NCBI GenBank assembly: GCA_035358715.1
Contig: DAOPPX010000010.1
Location: 1-64,000 of the forward strand
DNA length: 64,000 bases
DNA from: UBA8199 sp035358715
Lineage (GTDB): Bacteria; Verrucomicrobiota; Verrucomicrobiia; Limisphaerales; UBA8199
Reading direction: 5' to 3'
Shown here: piece after piece, positions 50,716 through 60,106 of the stretch
How positions within the stretch are numbered: position 1 is the first letter of the stretch
Layout of the letters: every line of letters starts with the position of its first letter
The notes under the pieces: model-generated
The model's input: only the letters and a program-made list of their open reading frames with translations
What the model was told of the DNA's origin: nothing
Database searches by the model: none
Program-made: the position numbers and the translations under genes

Positions 50716-51689
50716 AGATCGAGAAGGCCGAAATCCGGCTGGCGATGCTCGGCATGATCGAGGGCAACGGGCACCCGTACTCGTGGTCGGCGATCGTCAA
50801 CGGCTACAACCCGGAGGAGATGGCCAAGTGCCCCTTCCCGGTGATCCCGCAGTACCTCTCCGAGGTGCCGCTCAACACGATGCGCATCCTCGGCGCGCGC
50901 GTCACGCATGTGTGGACTGACGATCCGGCGGACGCGCCGAAGGTAGCCGCGGCCAGCCGCATCCAGCACGTCGTCGCGCGGCCCGAAGACGTCATTGGCC
51001 AGGTGGACGCGGTGATCATCGGCACTGACGACGGCCACGAGCACGTCCGCCGGGCACGGCCGTTCATCGAGGCGGGGCTGCCGTTGTTCGTGGACAAGCC
51101 GCTGGCGGTCAATGTGGCGGACCTGAACCAGTTCATTCGCTGGCACCAGGCCGGGAAGGTTTTTCTCTCCAGCAGCAACATGCGCTACGCGCCGGAGATC
51201 CGGCAAATCCTGCGGCAGAAGGCGCAGTTGGGCGAGTTGCGCTGGATCACGCTCTGCACGAGCAAGACCTGGGAGCGCTACGCCATTCACGCGCTGGAGG
51301 CGATCTGGCCGGTGCTCGGGCCGGGGTTCCTCGGCGTGCGCACGGAGAGCCGCTCCGGCTCAGACATTGCTTACCTCACCCACCGAAGCGGTGCGCAAGT
51401 CAGCCTCGCGGTCATCTACGACGCGGTGGGCAGCTATGGCGCGTTGCACGTCTTCGGCACCAAGGGGAACCTGGCGGTGAACTGCTGGGACACTTACACT
51501 GCGTTCCGCAACCAGCTTTGCGCGTTTGTCGAGATGCTGCGCGCGGGCGAGCGGCCCTACCCGCTGAGTGAGACGATCGAACTGATGGCGGTGATTATCG
51601 CCGGCCTGCGCAGCCGTGAACGCGGAGGCGCCTGCATCGAACTGAAGGAGGTCTTCGCCGAATTGGAGCCTCCCTTCGGGACCCGGTAG
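50712..51689 (+). CDS. Gfo/Idh/MocA-like oxidoreductase (second of a pair)
   Basis: The 325-aa product begins KAEIRLAMLGMIEGNGHPYSWS, a variant Rossmann start in which GxGxxG is changed to GMIEGNG, then DAVIIGTDDGHEHVRRARPF and VDKPLAVNVADLNQF. The altered dinucleotide loop separates it from its neighbour and may mean a different cofactor mode. It overlaps the first oxidoreductase (ATGA). Together with the isomerase and SpoIID it forms a four-gene operon. Confidence 0.82.
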   Translation: MKIEKAEIRLAMLGMIEGNGHPYSWSAIVNGYNPEEMAKCPFPVIPQYLSEVPLNTMRILGARVTHVWTDDPADAPKVAAASRIQHVVARPEDVIGQVDAVIIGTDDGHEHVRRARPFIEAGLPLFVDKPLAVNVADLNQFIRWHQAGKVFLSSSNMRYAPEIRQILRQKAQLGELRWITLCTSKTWERYAIHALEAIWPVLGPGFLGVRTESRSGSDIAYLTHRSGAQVSLAVIYDAVGSYGALHVFGTKGNLAVNCWDTYTAFRNQLCAFVEMLRAGERPYPLSETIELMAVIIAGLRSRERGGACIELKEVFAELEPPFGTR

Positions 51690-51790
51690 CGCAAGAGCCG
51701 CGGGCTTTCACCGCTCGAGGGCAGCGCCGCCGGCGTGCAAACCGTTCGCACTTGCCTTTCTCGCTTCTCAACCTGCCGGACCGGCCCGGG

Positions 51791-52597
51791 TCACTGCCAG
51801 ATGCTGAAGCCGCCGTCTACCACCAGGTTGTGGCCGGTGACATAATCCGAGGCCCGCGAGGCTAGGAACAGCACCGCGCCTCGCAAGTCAGTCTCGTCGC
51901 GGCCCATGCGGCCCAGCGGGGTGCGGTCGCTGTAATCCTTCACAAAGCCCGCCGGCAGCTTGCCGCGGTCGAAACCGCCGGGGGAGATGCAATTCACATG
52001 CACGCCCAGCGGCGAGAGCAACCCCGCCAGGTCTCGGGTCATGCCGATCACCCCGGCCTTGGCAGCGGCGTAGTCAATCGGCTGGCCCTGCATGCTGTTG
52101 CGCTTGTACATCCGGCGATCCCTGCCCACCAGGCCGGCGATGGATGCAATATTGATGATCTTTCCGTGCCCCTGATCGGCCATCAGGCGGCCGATTTCCT
52201 GGCAGCAGTAGAGTGAGCCGAGCAAGTTGATGCGAATCAACTCGGCAGCATCCTCGGGCGCCCGCTCGAACAAGTGCGCCTTGCCCTTGCCGGCGGGGGT
52301 TCCGCCCGCGTTATTGATGAGGATATCAATGTGCCCCTTCCACGCGCCGGCCTGGCGCGCCAGGTCGGCGATCTGCGGCTGCCGGGTCACATCGAGCGCC
52401 AGCGGCAACACATCCCGCTTGTGTTTGGCGCGGAGACGCTGCGCCGTCTGCTGCGCGTTGGCGAGGCTGCGCGAGGTGAGCACCAGATCGCAGCCCGCCT
52501 CGGCCAGCACGTCACCCATGTGAAAGCCGAAGTCGCGCGCTCCGCCGACGACCACCGCCACCCGGCCGGTCAGGTCAAACATCTCCTGAATGGTCAT
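51791..52597 (-). CDS. Short-chain dehydrogenase/reductase
   Basis: The 268-aa SDR has the cofactor loop VVVGGARDFGFHM (Gly-rich, slightly altered), LINNAGG, NIASIAG, and the catalytic Tyr-x-x-x-Lys in PIDYAAAKAG. The C-terminal VTGHNLVVDGGFSIWQ is typical of classical SDRs such as gluconate 5-dehydrogenase. It is convergent with the Gfo/Idh pair, about 100 bp away, and may handle a related sugar or acid. Confidence 0.9.
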   Translation of the reverse strand: MTIQEMFDLTGRVAVVVGGARDFGFHMGDVLAEAGCDLVLTSRSLANAQQTAQRLRAKHKRDVLPLALDVTRQPQIADLARQAGAWKGHIDILINNAGGTPAGKGKAHLFERAPEDAAELIRINLLGSLYCCQEIGRLMADQGHGKIINIASIAGLVGRDRRMYKRNSMQGQPIDYAAAKAGVIGMTRDLAGLLSPLGVHVNCISPGGFDRGKLPAGFVKDYSDRTPLGRMGRDETDLRGAVLFLASRASDYVTGHNLVVDGGFSIWQ

Positions 52598-53037
52598 AAG
52601 TCAGTTCTCAGGCGCAAGGCAACATCGCCCGGGGCCATAGCCTGACAGAAACCAGCCGCCGCTTCAATCCCTCTTTCCTCATCTTCCCATATCGGATTTC
52701 ATTGCCCGGCCCGGTTTTTCCCCCGCGCACAAGGTTTCCGGACCGAATTTTGGGCTTGCATGCGGCGGGAACTTTACCTAGTCTCGTCTCGGATTACGGC
52801 ATTATGGGCTACTCAAAACTAGAGAGCCTTAGGATCGGAATCGGGTTTTTCGCGACTCAGCGGAGGGTGGTGTTTGTCGCTTGCAACCGGGAGTCCACCA
52901 ATTGCGCTCATGCCCGGACGATCTCTTTGCCATGCTTGTGGGCCGCCCCTCGAAACCGTTCCTCCGGCGGCCTTCGGTTACCGTTCCTTTAGAAACTCAC
53001 AGAAACGATTAACACCCCATACGAATCGGAGTTAACT
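52598..53037. other. Long upstream region of the repeat-protein gene
   Basis: These 440 bp hold no supported gene. They separate the divergent SDR gene from the beta-strand repeat protein and probably carry both promoters. A good Shine-Dalgarno (GGAG, seven bases from ATG) precedes the repeat-protein gene. No known riboswitch was recognised. Confidence 0.4.
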
Positions 53038-56000
53038 ATGAAAGAACCTCGACAATCATCGGTTTGGCAGCCTTGCAAGCTGCCGCACACAACTTCAACG
53101 CTTTGCCACGAGCCCGCACGACTCCTGCCACTGGCGCTAATGCTGGGCGCCGGCCTGCTGCTGGCGGCGCCAGGCGCCCGCGCCGCGGTGAAGAATTGGG
53201 CCGGCACTACGAGTGGTTACTGGGGCACAGGCAGCAATTGGACCGGCGGCGTCGCGCCGATCAACGGGGATGACCTTGTCTTCCCGGTGGGGGGACGCGC
53301 GGTGAACACCAACAACTTCACCAATCTGAAAGTCAAGTCCATCACTTTCACCGGCGGCACCTACGACGTGCGCGGCAACGCGCTGACGGTCACCAACGGC
53401 ATCAGCAGCCAGCAGGCGGCGGGGGCCAACCTGTTCGAATGCAACGTCACCCTGGGGGCGGCGCAGACGGTGGAGTGCACGACGGCGGGGACGAGCCTGT
53501 ATCTGGAGGGTAACCTTACCAACGGCGGCTTCACCCTAACTGTTTCAGGCAATGGCACGGTGGGGTTGGACGGCAGTATCAGCGGCAGCGGCGGGGTGAC
53601 CAAGAACGGGACGGGAACCCTCAGATATGGGGGCGGTACGGCGAACACCTACTCGGGGGCGACCCTGGTCAACGCCGGCACGCTGCTGCTAACCAAGACG
53701 CTGAGCAACAGCAGCGTTGTGGCTGGTACGCTCACCATCGGGGACGGCAGCGGTGGGGCGAGTAGCGCGGTGGTGCGGCTGGCGACGAACTCGCAACTCG
53801 GCGCTACACCGGACATTATCATCAACGCCGACGGCTTGTTCGACCTCAACAGTATAACTGAAGGCGTAGGCAACAGTCTCACGCTCAATGACGGGGAGAT
53901 TCAAACGGGCACAAGCACCCTGGCGCTGGCGGCCAACAGCACGATCAGCATCAGCGGCAACCCGCACATCTACGGGAAGCTGAGTGTCGGCACTGGCACC
54001 TGCACCATCCAGGGCAGCGGCTACCCCATTATCTATGCGGACGTGAGCGGCTCAGCCAATATCGTGAAGAACGACAGCGTGTCCCTCTGGCTTTATGGCG
54101 CCAACACATTTACCGGCACCCTGACCGCCAACACCGGCGGCTACATCTACGCCCTCAACGACTTGGCTCTGGGTGCCACCAACGGCAGCACGATCATCAA
54201 CAACTCGGCTTATCTCGCGCTGGGCGGTGGAGTCAGCATCACCGGCGAGGCGTTGACGATGAACACGGCGGACAGCTATGCGCTCGACTCGGTAGGCGGC
54301 GTCACCAACATCTGGGCCGGTCCAGTCAGCCTGAGCCAGGATACGAGGTTCTACGTCGCCAGCGACGGCTTGTTGGACATCAGCGGCTCGATCACCGGCA
54401 CGGGCGGGGTCACCAAATGGGGGGCTGGCACCCTCAAGTATTCCGGGAGTGGCGCCAACGGCTATGGGGGCGACACGACCGTAAACGAAGGCGTCCTGGA
54501 ACTGGCCAAGACCGTCAACGCCGGCGCATTGCAGCGGCCCTTGGTCATCGGGGACGGGACCGGAACCGACCTGGTACGCTGCCTGAACAATAACCAGTTC
54601 TGGTCAACCAGTTTGCGCGTAAGAGTGAACAGTTCCGGGGTGTTGGACCTTGGAGATCGCACTGACTATATCGGGCCGCTGACCCTTGAAGGCGGCCAGG
54701 TCACGACCAGTGACACCGGATTGATCTGGCTCTCTGACAGCGTCACGGTTGTTGGCAATGGCGTCAAGCAAGCCACCATTGACGGTCAGGCGGGGCTCTA
54801 TTATAACACGGTAACAATTACCAACAGCGGCCATAATTTCTCGCCGGACTTGAAGATCAACGCCACGGTGCGCAGCAGCGGAGGCACGAATAGCATCGGC
54901 CTGATCAAGAACGGTGGGGGCGAGGTTATGCTGGCCTCCTCAAACAGCTTCGTTGGCCCGGTGACGATCAACGGTGGGGACCTGTGGATTGGAAACTCGT
55001 TCGCCCTGGGCAACACCAACACCCCCGTTACGGTAAACAGCGGCGGCACTTTGTTCATGTACGCCTCTGACAATCCGGTCCTGGTTGGCGCCAAGCCGTT
55101 GGTGTTGAACGGCAGCGGTTATTTTGCACTGGGCGCTTTTCACGCGAGTCATGGCAATTGTTCCTGGGCGGGCCAGGTCACCCTGGCAAGTGACTCCGTA
55201 ATCTGCAACACCAGCAGCCTGGAGTTGAGCGGGCCGATCACCGGTCCCGGCGGGTTCACCAACAGCGGTTCAGGAACGCTTACCTTGTCAGGCACAGCGG
55301 CCAACACCTACGGCGGCACGACGGTGGTCAACGAAGGCACCCTGGCACTCAGCAAGACCAGCAGCGTGAAATCCGTGCCGGGCAACCTTGTGATAGGCGA
55401 CGGCAGCGGCAGCGATGTGGTGATGTTGGGAAGCAACAACCAGATTGCCCAAACGGCGGATGTCCTCATCCAGAGCGGCGGTTTGTTGGAGTGCGGCGCC
55501 TATTACGCTCTGATAGATACTCTGCGCGGATCGGGGACAGTGAACTTCGGGACTCTCGGCTATCTGGCTGTCGGCGAGGACAACGGCACCAGCACGTTTG
55601 ACGGTTCGATGACCGGTGTCGGATACGGCGTTGGCTACACGCTGGCCAAGATGGGGAGCGGCACGTTCACCATGAATGGCGACGCCAGTTTCTCCGCCGG
55701 CATCACCCATGTGTACGATTCCGGCAAGCTTATCGTCAATGGCTCTCTTGCCAGCGCAGTCACCGTGGATAGTCTAGCCGCGCTAGGGGGAGCCGGTACC
55801 GTGGGAGCCATTACCGATTACGGTGTGGTGTCCCCGGGTGCCAGCGCCGGCCGACTCAACTCCGGCAACGTCACGTTCGGGTCCTCGAGCAGCCTCGCCG
55901 TCGAGCTGAACGGCAACGCGGTGGGCAGCGGCTACGACCAACTGAACGTCGCGGGATCGGTCACCCTTACCGGGGCGGCCCTCTCGCCGCTAACGGTGGG

Positions 56001-57654
56001 CTTCCTGCCCGCCGAAGGCGATCAGTTCGTTATTGTCAACAATAACGGCAGCGAGGCGGTTACCAACACCTTCGACGGCCTGGCGGAAGGTGCCGTGGTG
56101 AGCGACAGCACGGGCAAGTTCAACTTCCGCGTCAGTTACGCCGGAGGCACCGGCAACGACGTGGTGCTGACGATGACTAACCAATCGCTGGGGGCCGGCG
56201 ACGTCGTGGTGTGGAGCGGCAACGGCAATGGGGCCATCGAAACCAACGAGTGCAATCTCCTGAGCCTGGAGGTCCGCAACATCAGCCTCACCCCCGTGAG
56301 CGGGCTCAAAGCCACGCTGCGGTCCCTCACCCCGGGCGTCGCTGTCGTGCAACCGTATTCCAGCTACCCGAATATCCCCGTCCTCTCCGTGCGCACGAAT
56401 GACGACTTCTTCCAGATCACCACCCAGCCGGGCTTCGACTGCGGCGCGAAGGTGAATCTCGAACTGCAAATGGGCAGCACCACGCATGGCACCTTGAAGG
56501 TGCCCTTCTCGCTGCCCAGCGGCGTGGCCGGTTCCGTGGTGCGGTACAACAACAACGTGGATACCGCCATTCCCGACGGTGGCTTCGTGGACAAGACCTT
56601 TACGGTGGCTGGTATTACGACGCCGCTGAAGAAGGTCGTGGTGTCCCTTCACATCACCCACACGGCAGACAGCGACCTGGACATCTCGCTCATCAGTCCG
56701 GACGGCACGACGGTGGTTCTGTCCAGCGACAACGGCGGGACGTCGGATGACTACGGCACCGACTGCGGTGATGATCGGGCCCGCACCACCTTCGACAGCG
56801 CCGCGACGACGGCCATCACCGCCGGGACGGCGCCCTTTGCGGGCCGCTACCGCCCGGAGCAATCGCTGGAGGCCTTCAATGAGAAGTCGGGCGCGGACGT
56901 CAACGGTACCTGGACGCTGCGCATTGCCGATGATGCCGCCGGCGCCGTGGGCAGCATTCGCTGCTGCTCGCTATTACTCTACCCCACCGCCTGCACGCCC
57001 GGCAGCGGCATCTGCGAACTGTGCCCCGACGTGACCATCAAGTCCTACACCGGGCCTACGACCCCGTTGCAGACCGGATACTTACAGGCCAATGACATTG
57101 TCAGCGCTTGCGGCTCGGTGAAAGCCTGCCCGCCAACCGGCGGGGGCAGTTATCCCGCGGAAAGCTTCACGTTCCGAAACGGCCCGGCCGCTGCCTGCAT
57201 CACCGTTACCGCATCGCACCAAAACCCATCCGGGTCGCTGGTGGCAGCGGCCTATCTGGGCAGTTTTGATCCGACGAATCTCTGTGCCAACTACCTGGGT
57301 GATGCGGGCTACTACGTGAACGCCTCGCACCCAAGCCAGGCATTCTCGTTTGACGTGCCGGCCAACGCGGTCTTCGTAATCAACATCGTCACGGACGCCG
57401 GAGGCATGCCCTACACGCTGGCCGTCAACGGCGGCAACTGCCGGCCGGTGCTGAACATCACGCGTGCCGGCGCGTCGAACGTGGCGTTGGATTGGACGAC
57501 GGCGGCACCGGGATATCGTTTGGAGGCCACCAACCGGCTGAACGGTGTGCCGTGGGTCATGATCCCGCCCTATCCGCCGGTGGTGGTCAACAGCAAGTTC
57601 ACGGTGAGCAACGCGATGGACAGCATCAAGTTCTACCGCCTGCACAAGCCGTAG
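53038..57654 (+). CDS. Secreted beta-strand repeat (PATR) protein with P domain
   Basis: The 1538-aa protein has a signal peptide (LLPLALMLGAGLLLAAPGARA) after a 28-residue N-terminal extension. A long beta-helix region carries three clear autotransporter-associated repeats starting near residues 183, 454 and 736 (for example GGVTKNGTGTLRYGG with TLVNAGTLLLTKT), each followed by an IGDGSG/IGDGTG motif. Residues about 1162-1318 form a proprotein-convertase P domain (DSDLDISLISPDGT, DVNGTWTLRIADDA). A Cys-containing domain follows, and the last 70 residues are the module ending FYRLHKP. There is no autotransporter beta-barrel, so it is secreted or cell-surface-bound by another route. Adhesion is a guess. 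Confidence 0.82.
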   Translation: MKEPRQSSVWQPCKLPHTTSTLCHEPARLLPLALMLGAGLLLAAPGARAAVKNWAGTTSGYWGTGSNWTGGVAPINGDDLVFPVGGRAVNTNNFTNLKVKSITFTGGTYDVRGNALTVTNGISSQQAAGANLFECNVTLGAAQTVECTTAGTSLYLEGNLTNGGFTLTVSGNGTVGLDGSISGSGGVTKNGTGTLRYGGGTANTYSGATLVNAGTLLLTKTLSNSSVVAGTLTIGDGSGGASSAVVRLATNSQLGATPDIIINADGLFDLNSITEGVGNSLTLNDGEIQTGTSTLALAANSTISISGNPHIYGKLSVGTGTCTIQGSGYPIIYADVSGSANIVKNDSVSLWLYGANTFTGTLTANTGGYIYALNDLALGATNGSTIINNSAYLALGGGVSITGEALTMNTADSYALDSVGGVTNIWAGPVSLSQDTRFYVASDGLLDISGSITGTGGVTKWGAGTLKYSGSGANGYGGDTTVNEGVLELAKTVNAGALQRPLVIGDGTGTDLVRCLNNNQFWSTSLRVRVNSSGVLDLGDRTDYIGPLTLEGGQVTTSDTGLIWLSDSVTVVGNGVKQATIDGQAGLYYNTVTITNSGHNFSPDLKINATVRSSGGTNSIGLIKNGGGEVMLASSNSFVGPVTINGGDLWIGNSFALGNTNTPVTVNSGGTLFMYASDNPVLVGAKPLVLNGSGYFALGAFHASHGNCSWAGQVTLASDSVICNTSSLELSGPITGPGGFTNSGSGTLTLSGTAANTYGGTTVVNEGTLALSKTSSVKSVPGNLVIGDGSGSDVVMLGSNNQIAQTADVLIQSGGLLECGAYYALIDTLRGSGTVNFGTLGYLAVGEDNGTSTFDGSMTGVGYGVGYTLAKMGSGTFTMNGDASFSAGITHVYDSGKLIVNGSLASAVTVDSLAALGGAGTVGAITDYGVVSPGASAGRLNSGNVTFGSSSSLAVELNGNAVGSGYDQLNVAGSVTLTGAALSPLTVGFLPAEGDQFVIVNNNGSEAVTNTFDGLAEGAVVSDSTGKFNFRVSYAGGTGNDVVLTMTNQSLGAGDVVVWSGNGNGAIETNECNLLSLEVRNISLTPVSGLKATLRSLTPGVAVVQPYSSYPNIPVLSVRTNDDFFQITTQPGFDCGAKVNLELQMGSTTHGTLKVPFSLPSGVAGSVVRYNNNVDTAIPDGGFVDKTFTVAGITTPLKKVVVSLHITHTADSDLDISLISPDGTTVVLSSDNGGTSDDYGTDCGDDRARTTFDSAATTAITAGTAPFAGRYRPEQSLEAFNEKSGADVNGTWTLRIADDAAGAVGSIRCCSLLLYPTACTPGSGICELCPDVTIKSYTGPTTPLQTGYLQANDIVSACGSVKACPPTGGGSYPAESFTFRNGPAAACITVTASHQNPSGSLVAAAYLGSFDPTNLCANYLGDAGYYVNASHPSQAFSFDVPANAVFVINIVTDAGGMPYTLAVNGGNCRPVLNITRAGASNVALDWTTAAPGYRLEATNRLNGVPWVMIPPYPPVVVNSKFTVSNAMDSIKFYRLHKP

Positions 57655-57677
57655 CCTCAAGGCGCAGGCATGAGGTC

Positions 57678-57707
57678 GGCGTGGCGGACATTCCCGTCCG
57701 CCACGCC
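57678..57707 (+). terminator. Hairpin after the repeat-protein gene
   Basis: GGCGTGGCGGAC (57678-57689) pairs perfectly with GTCCGCCACGCC (57696-57707) around a six-base loop, 24 bp after the stop. There is no T-run, so it is a terminator-like or RNA-protecting hairpin rather than a classical terminator. Confidence 0.6.
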
Positions 57708-57854
57708 GTTCGTGGGCCAAGGAAGCGAACACGAATGTCCGCGCTCCGAGCCTGTGCGCTGGCTAACCAAGCTCATGCGAACCACATTTTGCGCGGATTC
57801 TCCTGTCTCCGAGAAAATCCTTCTCACGTGAGGCAGACTAGATAGACTCGCCGC

Positions 57855-58622
57855 ATGAATCTCCGCTCCAGTCGTATTTTGCGCGAACTCCGGGCCGGCA
57901 AACAGCCAACCTGCTTTAAGCTGAACCTGGGCGATCCCCGGGTCATCGAACTGGCCGGCCTGGCCGGCGCCTCCTCCGTCTGGATCTGCAACGAGCATGT
58001 CTCGAACGATTGGTTCAACCTGGAGAACCAAATCCGCGCCGCCAAGCTCTATGACGTGGATACGATCGTGCGCGTCGAAAAGGGCAGCTACAGCGATTAT
58101 GTGAAGCCTTTCGAGGCCGACGCGACGGCGATCATGGTGCCCCACGTCAAGACCGCTGAAGAGGCCCGGCATATTGTCGAGATGACGCGCTTCCACCCGT
58201 TGGGCCGGCGTCCGGTGGACGGCGGCAACCCCGACGGACGCTACTGCATGATTCCGACAACCGAGTACATGGCCCACAGCAACACCGAGCGCTTGCTGAT
58301 CTTTCAGATCGAATCGCCCGAGGCGCTGGAGAACGTCGAGGCCATTGCCGCCGTGCCCGGCTACGACATGCTGCTGTTTGGCCCGGGGGATTTCAGCCAC
58401 CTGATTGGGAAACCCGGACAGGTGAACGCGCCCGAGGTAGTGGCGGCTCGTCAGCGGGTGGGGGCAGCGGCGAAGAAGCACCGGAAATATGCCATGGCCC
58501 CCGGCATGCTGGCGCCCCGCGCGGTACTCACTGCTGAGGGCTACGGCGTCTTTACCCTCGGAGCGGATGTGCTCGGGTTGAGCGACTATTTCAAAGCCGG
58601 GCTGACGGCATTTGGCGCGTGA
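57855..58622 (+). CDS. HpcH/HpaI-type class II aldolase
   Basis: The 255-aa protein belongs to the HpcH/HpaI family: LAGLAGASSVWICNEHVS, VKPFEADATAIMVPHVKT, FQIESPEALENVEAI (metal-binding Glu) and MLLFGPGDFSHLIG (metal-binding Asp). These enzymes cleave or form 4-hydroxy-2-oxo acids with pyruvate. Its stop overlaps the GTG start of a sodium:solute symporter (GTGA), so uptake and cleavage of the same acid or sugar derivative is likely. Confidence 0.85.
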   Translation: MNLRSSRILRELRAGKQPTCFKLNLGDPRVIELAGLAGASSVWICNEHVSNDWFNLENQIRAAKLYDVDTIVRVEKGSYSDYVKPFEADATAIMVPHVKTAEEARHIVEMTRFHPLGRRPVDGGNPDGRYCMIPTTEYMAHSNTERLLIFQIESPEALENVEAIAAVPGYDMLLFGPGDFSHLIGKPGQVNAPEVVAARQRVGAAAKKHRKYAMAPGMLAPRAVLTAEGYGVFTLGADVLGLSDYFKAGLTAFGA

Positions 58623-60106
58623 CCCGCTTTTCCTGGCTAGACTACGGCGTCTTCGTTGTTTACCTGATCGTAGCGGTGTCGGTCGGCCTGCTGTTCGTTA
58701 AGGAGCAGCGGACGATCAAGGATTACTTTCTGGCCTCCCGGAGCATGGGCTTTCTGCTGGTGGGGGTCTCGGTCCTGGCGGCGTTGTTTTCCGGCATCAG
58801 CTATCTGGGGTGCCCCAGCGAGGTCTATGCGCATCGGTTCACGTTCGTGCTGTTCGGGCTGAGCTTCATCATCGCCACGCCGGTTACTACCAGAATCTTC
58901 ATCCCGCACTTCTACCAGTCCCGCTTCTACACCGCCTACCAGTACCTGGAGGAACGCTTCTCGTTGCAGGTGCGCCTGCTCGCCTCCACCCTGTTCATTC
59001 TGCGCGTATTATTGTGGCTGGCGCTGGTGACTTACGCCCCCGCCCTGGCCCTGGAGCAGGTCACCGGCCTCCCCCTCTGGTTCAGCATCATCTGCACTGG
59101 AACCCTCACCACCCTCTACACGACGCTGGGAGGAATGAAGGCTGTTATCTGGACAGACGTCGTCCAGTTCCTGGTCCTGTTTGGCGGCCAGATTGTCATC
59201 CTCTGCGTGGCGCTTGCGCGTATCCCTGACGGGCTGTCGGGCGTGTTTGAAATCGGCCGGGCCGGCGGAAAGCTCGATCTGAGCCTGAGCCTGGATCCCT
59301 CCGTGCGCGTCACGCTTTGGGGTCTGCTGCTTGGCGGCACGGTGATCAACCTGGTGCAACTGGCCACCGACCAGGTGTCCGTCCAGCGGTACCTGACCGC
59401 CACCAGCATGGGAGAGGCACAGCGGGCGTTGTGGCTGAAGTTCTGGCTGCTCATTCCGGTGTTCATCGTGTTCTACCTGACCGGCCTGGTGCTCTATGCT
59501 TTTTACCAGACCCACGGCGACCCGCTGGCTGCCGGACGCATCACCAAGGCAGACCAGATTCTCCCCTATTTCGTGGTTACCGAGTTGCCCGCGGGATTAC
59601 CCGGCCTCCTCATCGCCGCCATTTACTCCGGCACCATGTCCGCAACTTCCTCCGGCCTCAACGCTTTAACCGCCGCCACGCTGGTGGACTTTCGTCAGCG
59701 GCTTTCCCGCCGGCCCCTGTCGGAAAACCGCCAACTCAGGCTCGCCCGCCTGCTCACGGTGGCTTACGGAGCGCTGGTGATCCTGCTGGCGTTTGGCGTC
59801 AGCAAACTCGGCGCGCTGGTCGAGGCCAGCAACAAGGCCATCGGGTTGGTGGGCGGCCCGTTGCTCGGCCTGTTCCTGCTGGGAATGCTGGTGCGCCGCG
59901 CCTCGGCCTGGGGGGCTGTTGTGGGCTGGCTTGCGGGTGTCCTGATCGCCGTCCCAGTTTGCTTTTGCACCCGGACATCCTGGCTGTGGTACGGCGTCGT
60001 CGGGTGCGCAGTCACCATCCTCGCAGGCTGGCTCGCCAGCCTGTTGCTCCCCTCCCGCGCGTCAACCCCTGCGGACAGCCCCGCCCCCGCCCCGCCGGCT
60101 CATTGA
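58619..60106 (+). CDS. Sodium:solute symporter family transporter
   Basis: The GTG at 58619 overlaps the aldolase stop and gives 495 aa with 13-14 spans. SSS features include FVVYLIVAVSVGLLFVKEQR, TIKDYFLASRSMGF, ISYLGCPSEVYAHRF, GTLTTLYTTLGGMKAVIWTD and IYSGTMSATSSGLNAL. Closest in feel to sialic-acid or sugar-acid members. With the upstream aldolase it could form an uptake-and-cleavage pair for a keto-sugar acid. The stop overlaps the convergent SUMF1 gene by seven bases. Confidence 0.88.
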   Translation: MTRFSWLDYGVFVVYLIVAVSVGLLFVKEQRTIKDYFLASRSMGFLLVGVSVLAALFSGISYLGCPSEVYAHRFTFVLFGLSFIIATPVTTRIFIPHFYQSRFYTAYQYLEERFSLQVRLLASTLFILRVLLWLALVTYAPALALEQVTGLPLWFSIICTGTLTTLYTTLGGMKAVIWTDVVQFLVLFGGQIVILCVALARIPDGLSGVFEIGRAGGKLDLSLSLDPSVRVTLWGLLLGGTVINLVQLATDQVSVQRYLTATSMGEAQRALWLKFWLLIPVFIVFYLTGLVLYAFYQTHGDPLAAGRITKADQILPYFVVTELPAGLPGLLIAAIYSGTMSATSSGLNALTAATLVDFRQRLSRRPLSENRQLRLARLLTVAYGALVILLAFGVSKLGALVEASNKAIGLVGGPLLGLFLLGMLVRRASAWGAVVGWLAGVLIAVPVCFCTRTSWLWYGVVGCAVTILAGWLASLLLPSRASTPADSPAPAPPAH

